This document shows positions 60,201-64,000 of a DNA stretch of 64,000 nt, in pieces. The position numbers were made by a program, and so were the translations under genes. The DNA comes from Actinernus sp. WN-2022 (taxonomy: Eukaryota > Cnidaria > Anthozoa > Actiniaria > Actinernidae): the NCBI GenBank assembly GCA_030867875.1, contig JAOWCC010001501.1, positions 32,260,792 through 32,324,791 of the forward strand. The letters run 5' to 3'. A model generated the notes under the pieces. The model searched no databases. It saw only the letters and a list, made by a program, of their open reading frames with translations, and was not told the origin of the DNA. Numbering within the stretch: position 1 is the first letter of the stretch; each line of letters begins with the position of its first letter.

Positions 60201-62389
60201 GATGCATGTGAGAACCCGGATGCACGTTAAAACCTCGACAGCTTTAAAAAACATCAATAGTGCATAATTAGCGTTGGACATATAGAAAAACATTAGTAAA
60301 AAAAAAGGTAACGGTATTCATTTATATAGCGCAAATTCTATATGAATATATTCAAATGCGCTTCACCACGCGCTCGTGGCTTTCTTAATGAATGCAAGAC
60401 ATTCTAAATGCCATAAACCACTCGCGTTCATTATCTAACCTCTTTAGAATATGGTCAGACCCACGAAGGAATTCATACACGAAAAATCCTTATTAGTATT
60501 CTCTAAGTAGTTAGAGCACGAAAAATCCTTATTAGTATTCTCTAAGTACTTAGAGCAAGAAAAATCCTTATTAGTATTCTCTAAGTACTTAGAAAACGCG
60601 AGTATTGTTTTTCATTCACTCTTTTCACCTGGTGGCCATCTTGGATTCAAAGCGAGGCAATCATTTGTTTTTGCCAGGTTAGCCTCGTAGTGAGGAATAG
60701 TCAAAACGAGGCTAACCTGGCAAAAACAAAGGATGCCTCTCTTTGAATCCAAGATAGCCACCAGGTGAAAAGAGTGAATTAAGGCGACCTCAGGACCTCT
60801 CTGAAAATCACATCCGTAAGAGAGCTTCCTGATAAAATATTATTATTATTAAATGCAAAACAAGTCATGTGACTTTTTCATATTATGTTGTATTATGTTG
60901 CTTGTTTCCCTCAATGTATATTAATTAATTGAGTTTATTGTTATGTATTGTTGATATCATATCTCTGTCAGTTAGTTTAGTAATGTGTATTGTAAAATTA
61001 ATATACACTGGATAAATAGTCCACTTTAAGGAATTTAAGGAAGTGGTATCAATGATTTTTCAGCTTGCTCGAGTTTTCATTCGGTAAAGACAAATTTGGT
61101 GGACTAGTTATGAAGTCGAAGTCTTTTGAATGAAAAATATCGCGTGGATATGCTTGGATTTGTAAGTTGGAATGCTTTCTTATCGTTCTGCAATGTGATT
61201 GGTTCTCGTTGTCTAAGTCTGCAATGTGATTGGTTCTCGTTGTCTAAGTCTGCAATGTGATTGGTTCTCGTTGTCTAAGTCTGCAATGTGATTGGTTCTC
61301 GTTGTCTAAGTCTGCAATGTGATTGGTTCTCGTTGTCTATGTCTGCAATGTGATTGGTTCTCGTTGTCTAAGTCTGCAATGTGATTGGTTCTCGTTGTCT
61401 AAGTCTGCAATGTGATTGGTTCTCGTTGTCTAAGTCTGCAATGTGATTGGTTCTCGTTGTCTAAGTCTGCAATGTGATTGGTTCTCGTTGTCTAAGTCTG
61501 CAATGTGATTGGTTCTCGTTGTCTAAGTCTGCAATGTGATTGGTTCTCGTTGTCTAAGTCTGCAATGTGATTGGTTCTCGTTGTCTAAGTCTGCAATGTG
61601 ATTGGTTCTCGTTGTCTAAGTCTACAATGTGATTGGTTCTCGTTGTCTAAGTCTACAATGTGATTGGTTCTCGTTGTCTAAGTCTGCAATGTGATTGGTT
61701 CTCGTTGTCTAAGTCTGCAATGTGATTGGTTCTCGTTGTCTAAGTCTGCAATGTGATTGGTTCTCGTTGTCTAAGTCTGCAATGTGATTGGTTCTCGTTG
61801 TCTAAGTCTGCAATGTGATTGGTTCTCGTTGTCTAAGTCTGCAATGTGATTGGTTCTCGTTGTCTAAGTCTGCAATGTGATTGGTTCTCGTTGTCTAAGT
61901 CTGCAATGTGATTGGTTCTCGTTGTCTAAGTCTGCAATGTGATTGGTTCTCGTTGTCTAAGTCTGCAATGTGATTGGTTCTCGTTGTCTAAGTGCAATGT
62001 GATTGGTTCTCGTTGTCTGAGTGGCCCCGGTTTCAGTAGCCGCACTGAAACATGTTCGAGATGCTTAGGTCGCTGCTGTCCCAACTACTGCGACTGCGCG
62101 TATCTTTTGCCTACGTTAACGTTTGTGCTTAGGCTTATGTCACCAGTGAATAGCAGGCTTTACCTTAGGATGTTCCGGTGATTGTTAGTTATTGTAAACA
62201 ATAACTAAGCCCACATATCTTATCATGTTTTCCAGATACGGAGATAAATCACCAAAGACCCTCCTTGGTCGAATATTCTGCTTTTTTTGGATTATCGTCG
62301 GGATCAATGTCATCGCAATTTTCACTGCAATCATCACGGCATCAGTAACAGCCAGCACTCGGCCACACTTCAACATACTGGGTGCAAAG
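45081..62389 (+). CDS. Potassium-signature, glutamate-receptor-like channel gene (partial, six exons)
   Basis: Seen: six + strand exons with GT/AG borders and matching phases (1, 1, 2, 0, 2, 0) join into 302 codons. From the ATG at 45081: signal peptide (1-22); ectodomain (23-about 190) with several Cys; helix 1 (about 197-219); pore loop with WWAVVTMTTVGYGD (241-254); helix 2 (about 265-291) ending ITASVTAST; then RPHFNILGAK. No S1-S4 voltage sensor. Known: TVGYG is the K+ filter; bacterial GluR0 and rotifer AvGluR1 combine it with a glutamate-receptor ligand-binding fold (S1, membrane pore, S2). Inferred: the ectodomain (GYIVFGIFPG, then YDFTFP and FIPVVQAP) is S1-like, ITASVTA recalls the YTASLT region after the pore of receptors, and the end begins S2. 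The 3' part is missing. A plain two-helix K+ channel with an unrelated ectodomain remains possible. Confidence 0.8.
45424..45554 (+). pseudogene. Decayed tandem copy of channel exon 1 (copy B)
   Basis: CTGGTTCTCAGCGTTAGTAG, CATTGTTTATATCGTGGAAA and CAGATGATGACAT match exon 1. The exon's GAGAAAGCCAACC is GAGAAATCCAATTAACC here, giving an in-frame TAA and a shift. The donor CCAG/GTACAG is kept. Confidence 0.88.
45625..45770 (+). pseudogene. Decayed tandem copy of channel exon 1 (copy C)
   Basis: Same lesion as copy B (AATCCAATTAACC), about 200 bp further on, and the donor has changed to CCAG/ATACAG. Both copies are followed by the same GGGTGAGGA...GTAGGG flank as each other. Confidence 0.88.
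46479..46643 (+). pseudogene. LINE tail, reverse-transcriptase C-terminus (second family)
   Basis: 54 codons with MHDYNTRRKYD, PKSRSSFGQHRL, FLAIQDWN and a short terminal helix, then TAA. HxYNTR followed by a basic patch and an aromatic W is the usual end of CR1/L2-like ORF2. No catalytic domain. Lies in channel intron 1. Confidence 0.65.
46847..47178. mobile_element. MITE with GGTTGTTTACCATTTACACG ends
   Basis: Left GGTTGTTTACCATTTACACG and right CGTGTAAATGGTAAACAACC are perfect inverted repeats. Internal GTTTACCATTT and GGAAATT words repeat. Target-site duplication is unclear. Confidence 0.85.
47591..47820 (+). other. Open frame of unknown nature in channel intron 1
   Basis: The frame is open from about 47584 to 47931, with an acceptor-like TTACAG at 47587-47592 and a possible donor AAAAAG/GTTTGG at about 47818. 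The central part (SADCVQHVAQYPASSDYN, then FAFVVGQIVNFHPE) has amino-acid use more like protein than chance. I do not recognise it. It is not needed to join exons 1 and 2, which are phase-compatible without it. Confidence 0.2.
48191..48484. repeat. Two inverted repeats side by side
   Basis: ATGGCGCGAA/TTCGCGCCAT at 48191-48241, and CGTGGACAAAAAA/TTTTTTGTCCACG with ATAACAACTACAAA/TTTTGTAGTTGTTAT at 48357-48484. The part between shares TTTGCTTCAACTGCTTCCGG with 19.2 kb. Confidence 0.7.
48708..49196 (-). pseudogene. LINE tail, reverse-transcriptase C-terminus, frameshifted
   Basis: The minus-strand frame (49196 to 48834) reads VESAQKKALYIVCPSLACLD, ALVHTGLEPLNTR, then VTTVHGYDLRFGSVSVRRQL and NEILTVKYQ, a C-terminus common in coral non-LTR elements. 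The expected preceding LEYACPVW-type block is garbled, suggesting a frameshift. The tail runs left to an ATT-rich end near 48710. Confidence 0.75.
49565..49695. repeat. G-run element relic
   Basis: GGGGCAATCAGGGTTTT occurs twice, ending at GTAAGTACCCCCCCGGG. Resembles the elements at 36.07 and 62.66 kb. Confidence 0.5.
50019..50195 (+). CDS. Channel exon 2 (ectodomain)
   Basis: TTTTTTCAG acceptor and CCAG/GTGAGG donor, 177 bp, phase 1 at both ends. Encodes PINQNFINLTKRTL (one NLT glycosylation sequon), a Cys, then GPKTIDGKTGYIVFGIFPG. The last block resembles the start of the S1 lobe in ligand-gated receptors; that is inference. Confidence 0.8.
50247..50330 (+). repeat. Short tandem repeat, 38-bp unit
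   Basis: TGTACGACACGAGACGCAGT, CGAGTGGTGTTACTAA repeats twice plus a partial third copy. Confidence 0.7.
50405..51735. repeat. 72-bp minisatellite, 18 copies, in channel intron 2
   Basis: Units such as TTCAACGTGATTCAACCAAT, GTTGAACTGATGTTGAAGAG are almost identical. One copy has a 9-bp insertion (near 51385) and one a single change (near 51053). GATGTTGA and TCAACATC recur inside the unit in both orientations. Because 72 is a multiple of 3, a 443-codon minus-strand frame stays open; I do not take it as a gene. Confidence 0.97.
52212..52350 (+). CDS. Channel exon 3 (ectodomain)
   Basis: TTGCCAACAG acceptor and CAGAG/GTATGC donor, 139 bp, phase 1 in and 2 out. Encodes VVNRMAKFCCPKSKIVYG, a charged helix with RSIRQAEEHLSKNM, and YDFTFPIYVQ. 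Adjacent cysteines (CC) may form disulphides. Confidence 0.8.
52978..53004 (+). repeat. G-rich tract, possible G-quadruplex
   Basis: Six runs of three or more G separated by single A in 27 bp. Lies in channel intron 3 on the coding strand. Confidence 0.8.
53090..53316 (+). pseudogene. L2-like LINE tail
   Basis: Fragments NIFKPRVTSYNLRG and ISHIWNQLPSA, SLTQFRQY then CQCKNCL stop, broken by an in-frame stop and shift between them. This is the usual end of L2-like ORF2. A 3' UTR with GGGAGATTGGGCAACC leads to an ATT-rich tail near 53650. Confidence 0.75.
53656..53900 (+). repeat. GAGACGCC repeat, uninterrupted copy
   Basis: Matches 16814-17900 but lacks both insertions found there; the two GAGACGCC/GGCGTCTC ends are only 26 bp apart. 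Confidence 0.85.
53903..54466. repeat. 33-bp direct repeats enclosing about 500 bp
   Basis: ATGTAGTACGCCGGGG then ACATGTATTAACGAAA at 53903-53935 and 54434-54466, with one mismatch. Too long for a usual target duplication. The enclosed DNA shows no coding signal. Confidence 0.75.
54763..55305. mobile_element. TTAA-flanked inverted-repeat element, about 200-bp arms
   Basis: Termini AGTGCAACTAACCCCTTTTG and CAAAAGGGGTTAGTTGCACT, bordered by TTAA (54759-54762 and 55306-55309). Arms stay complementary through CCTTTCCTGACCCATGACCG. About 150 bp of spacer. First five terminal bases match those of the 34.25 kb element. Confidence 0.92.
55838..55991 (-). repeat. Dispersed repeat, inverted copy of 21225-21366
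   Basis: Contains CCTAACCCTGAAACAATACA, AACCCTAACCCTAAAACAAT and TTCTTTGTCAGTGCAGTCCA as reverse complement of the earlier copy. Confidence 0.85.
56114..56309 (+). CDS. Channel exon 4 (juxtamembrane and helix 1)
   Basis: GTATATAG acceptor and TTATTG/GTAAGT donor, 196 bp, phase 2 in and 0 out. Encodes DQPFIPVVQAPRVMLVVYDD, a short linker, then the 23-residue helix SAWPFLVFIIGAAACAGLLV with WLL at the end. Confidence 0.85.
56600..56950. mobile_element. Inverted-repeat element, relative of the next one
   Basis: GACGCCATCTTGGAT and GACGTCACAGTG pair with CACTGTGACGTC and ATCCAAGATGGCG. The right arm continues through GACATCTAGTTTACAATTTA and GATTTAGACATCCATAAGGA, matching the right end of 56965-58840. 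Confidence 0.75.
56965..58840. mobile_element. Long inverted-repeat element with internally repeated segments
   Basis: Arms share GTTTGCTCT, GGATGCCTAAATCTATTGCT, GTACACTAGATGTCATTT and GAATTTCCC in opposite orientation at the two ends. Inside, a segment of several hundred bp recurs at about 57240-57740 and 57840-58300 and in part at 58440-58630 (CAGTCATTAAGTG, ATACGAGCGAGGTTTGTCGT, TTTCTTTCGACGAAAAA). On the minus strand each full copy has an open start coding SRSSSK. Between the first two lies a TTTTGTTTCCCGAGACTCTC hairpin (57747-57835). Confidence 0.75.
58861..59155. mobile_element. CAGGAGCCC MITE, left end shortened
   Basis: The left end begins at CACCAGGAGCGTCCAT, lacking the first 12 or so bases; the right end is complete (GGACGCTCCTGGTTATGGGC and TCCTG). 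Arms share TGTCACAGCGTTTTCACAAG. Confidence 0.8.
59675..59769 (+). CDS. Channel exon 5 (pore)
   Basis: TCATATTCAG acceptor and GTAGG/GTAGGT donor, 95 bp, phase 0 in and 2 out. Reads KHFITGAWDGFWWAVVTMTT then V and the first two bases of Gly. The pore-helix WW and T-M-T-T-V-G are standard for potassium channels. The exon boundary splits the filter between V and GYGD. Confidence 0.92.
59985..60110. repeat. GACACGTCCC/GACATGTCCC dispersed repeat
   Basis: Repeated TTTGTCC..., CCTTCGTGTA and ACACAACAAG words; relative of 690-965. Confidence 0.6.
60147..60234. repeat. 18-bp minisatellite, five copies
   Basis: GGATGCACGTGAGAACCC units with small variation. Confidence 0.88.
60479..60595. repeat. 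39-bp tandem repeat, three copies
   Basis: ACGAAAAATCCTTATTAGTA, TTCTCTAAGTACTTAGAGC repeated three times. Confidence 0.92.
60611..60782. mobile_element. Hairpin element, about 78-bp arms
   Basis: TTCATTCACTCTTTTCACCT, GGTGGCCATCTTGGATTCAA and GCCAGGTTAGCCTCGT pair with the reverse complements at the right, with few mismatches. The spacer is about 16 bp. Confidence 0.9.
61187..62020 (+). repeat. 31-bp array, about 27 copies, each with a CCAAT box
   Basis: TCTGCAATGTGATTGGTTCT, CGTTGTCTAAG units, almost identical; a few have TCTACAATG, and the last has a 3-bp loss. Each unit carries ATTGG, with GAACCAATCACA on the other strand. The flanks belong to the repeat family at 6.37 and 16.2 kb, which has the block once. 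Confidence 0.97.
62236..62389 (+). CDS. Channel exon 6 (filter end, helix 2, start of distal ectodomain)
   Basis: TTTTCCAG acceptor and CAAAG/GTAACG donor, 154 bp, phase 2 in and 0 out. The first base completes Gly of the filter, then YGDKSPKTLLGR, helix 2 (IFCFFWIIVGINVIAIFTAI), ITASVTAST and RPHFNILGAK. The last motif resembles the opening of a periplasmic-binding-protein S2 lobe (usually (D)L.GK.V). Confidence 0.88.
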
Positions 62390-62659
62390 GTAACGTTACT
62401 CTCAGGCAATGTATTTCAATATCCTTATTAGGCCATCCAAATAAAATGTTTCGTTTACCATCGCCTCTGCCTCGTGATGCATTGTGGGTCGGTCGGTCGG
62501 TAAGAAAAAAAACCTTAGGGGATCTGGAACCAAGTAAAGCCTGGTTACTAAGTTTGCTTGAAGACTCGCGTAAAAACTTTAATGTATTCCTCGACTACTT
62601 TTTCCTCTTATGAACTGACAATTCGCATGAGAAAAGCAAGAAACTAGAACGTAGAGAGC

Positions 62660-62963
62660 CCGGGGGGGACTCCCAAATAAAAGGGGTAGGGATGCTCGTC
62701 GGACATTTTCGATTTGACCCCTAATAGGTACTAAAATGGGCGTGGCTCAAGCTTATTTTCACCCCTAAAAGATAATATAAATGTAAATTGATAACAGATG
62801 TTTTGTTCAATTGACACCCGACCCCTAAAAGGTACCGCTTTACATAGAAATGTCTGTGTTTGATGGTGGATACCCTAGTGGTACCAAACTCCTGATTTTG
62901 ACCCCTAAAAAGGTACGACGAGCAACCATGTACCCCTCGCATAAGGGAGTCCCCCCCCCGGGG
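62660..62963. mobile_element. hAT-like MITE with G-run ends and 8-bp duplication
   Basis: Left CCGGGGGGGACTCCC and right GGGAGTCCCCCCCCCGGGG. TAGAGAGC flanks both ends (62652-62659 and 62964-62971). Interior has GACCCCTAAAAGGTAC-type words. Confidence 0.88.
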
Positions 62964-63600
62964 TAGAGAGCTCGGAAAGGAGGTGCAGTTATGAAATTAT
63001 TCTTCGATCTTTTTTTTTACTTTTGCCCAAAAATGGGTCGGTCAGGCGATGGTAAACAAAATATTTTATTGGGACGGCCTTAGGACTATTTTAATAATTT
63101 GCTCGATTAGCTTTAGCTACTTCTAAATAGCCAGTAGTTTTGTTTTACTGTTGTAATGCTTTATTGTGTAAAGTACAAATATGTTGTTGCTGTTCATTTG
63201 ATTTGAGAGATTAAACATTAGACGAGTGGTAGCCTAGCTTGAAGTGTAATGTGATTTCTGATCGGAGGAGCGATCAAGTCAGCTAATTAATATTCTGCAG
63301 CTCAGTGGCACTTAACTGTACGATCGACTCGTTGTCTATGAGCCGATGTACGACCCGAGTTCGTGGAAAAATTGTTAAATATCATATAGTAATAATAATT
63401 ATAAAACTCAGTAATAATAATGATAAAACTCATTAATAATTCATGAAGCAAAAACAAAGGAAATCACCGACCGATAAGTGATCTGTAAATCTGATACAGA
63501 TTTCGTCCTGATTTACATAAACTTTGGCTTGGATTTTCTCGGCCAAAATAAGTCGTATCGCCAAAATAACTGAAAACAGGACTCTCTACATCTAGACGTT

Positions 63601-63680
63601 TGATAAGTAAGATAAAGAATTCGCGTCCGATCTTTATCCGGATAAAGATCGGCCGCGAATTCTTTATCTATTACTAATCA
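63601..63680. repeat. Palindrome, about 40-bp arms
   Basis: GATAAAGAATTCGCG, CCGATCTTTATCC pairs with GGATAAAGATCGG, CGCGAATTCTTTATC with no spacer; outer TGATAAGTAA/TTACTAATCA pairs imperfectly. Confidence 0.9.
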
Positions 63681-64000
63681 TTTTATCTAGCAGGGGCGTA
63701 ACCAGGACCAGTCCCCCACGCCACACACACACACAACCACTCCGAAATTTTCGAGTGCGTCCGGGTAGCCACGCCCCTTCTAGTGGTTTAGAATTCTCTA
63801 AACCTATGAAAATGCATGTTTATACTGCATCGGTTCGAGGAATACGTTTCCACGTTTTGGCCACAGCTAGCTCCAGGGTGTTTTTGTTTTTGTTTTTCGT
63901 ATCCGGCAGAACACAAAAGATTTATAAATCTGTTAATAATAATAATTTTAATTTTAATTATAATATATATAATTCAAAAAGAATACTAAAAGTCAACAAG

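Larger units (their letters stand above)
62390..64000 (+). other. Probable following intron; no further exon recognised
   Basis: Contains the element at 62660-62963 and a palindrome at 63601-63680. The GT at 62390 is a good donor, so the next exon should be to the right of the window or was missed. Confidence 0.5.

Noticed and set aside
61187..62020. CRISPR-like array
   Set aside because: Units are directly abutting with no spacers, and the genome is eukaryotic.

Overview
This window is eukaryotic and looks cnidarian, most likely from a stony coral. I infer this from intron-split coding exons with GT/AG borders, AT-rich intergenic DNA, many short inverted-repeat transposons, tRNA-headed SINEs and 5'-truncated LINE tails of kinds I recognise from coral genomes. 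No prokaryotic operon, rRNA gene or CRISPR array is present. Very little of the 64 kb is coding, and most long open frames are repeats or chance.

Left end (1-2.8 kb): two terminal exons on the + strand. One (159-235) is unidentified and is followed by a poly(A) signal. The other (2617-2799) encodes the C-terminal end of a MIF4G-domain protein resembling MIF4GD/SLIP1. Their upstream exons lie outside the window.

Middle (2.8-45 kb): a repeat landscape with no gene I can support. It holds inverted-repeat DNA elements, several with clear target-site duplications (4, 6, 7, 8, 9 and 11 bp, and TTAA). It also holds a four-level nest of elements at 16.70-19.02 kb, SINE copies at 27.8-30.0 kb with a duplicated downstream flank, a 4.3 kb TTAA-flanked element at 34.25-38.53 kb, LINE tails, and tandem arrays including about 53 copies of CGTAA at 44.4 kb.

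Right part (45-62.4 kb): one large + strand gene with six in-frame, phase-compatible exons: 45081(45072)-45225, 50019-50195, 52212-52350, 56114-56309, 59675-59769 and 62236-62389. Together they encode a signal peptide, a roughly 170-residue ectodomain, one membrane helix, a pore loop with the potassium-selectivity signature TTVGYGD, a second helix, and the start of a further extracellular segment. There is no voltage sensor. The layout fits an ionotropic-glutamate-receptor-like channel with a potassium filter, as in bacterial GluR0 and rotifer AvGluR1, and is the most interesting object here. The gene continues past 62.39 kb and probably past the window end. Its introns are full of repeats: two decayed copies of exon 1, an 18-copy 72-bp array, a TTAA element, a repeat-derived 27-copy 31-bp array carrying CCAAT boxes just before the last visible exon, and several LINE tails.

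Within the window, copies of the same repeat with and without insertions act as natural filled/empty-site pairs (for example 16.8-17.9 kb against 53.66-53.90 kb), which define several element boundaries directly.
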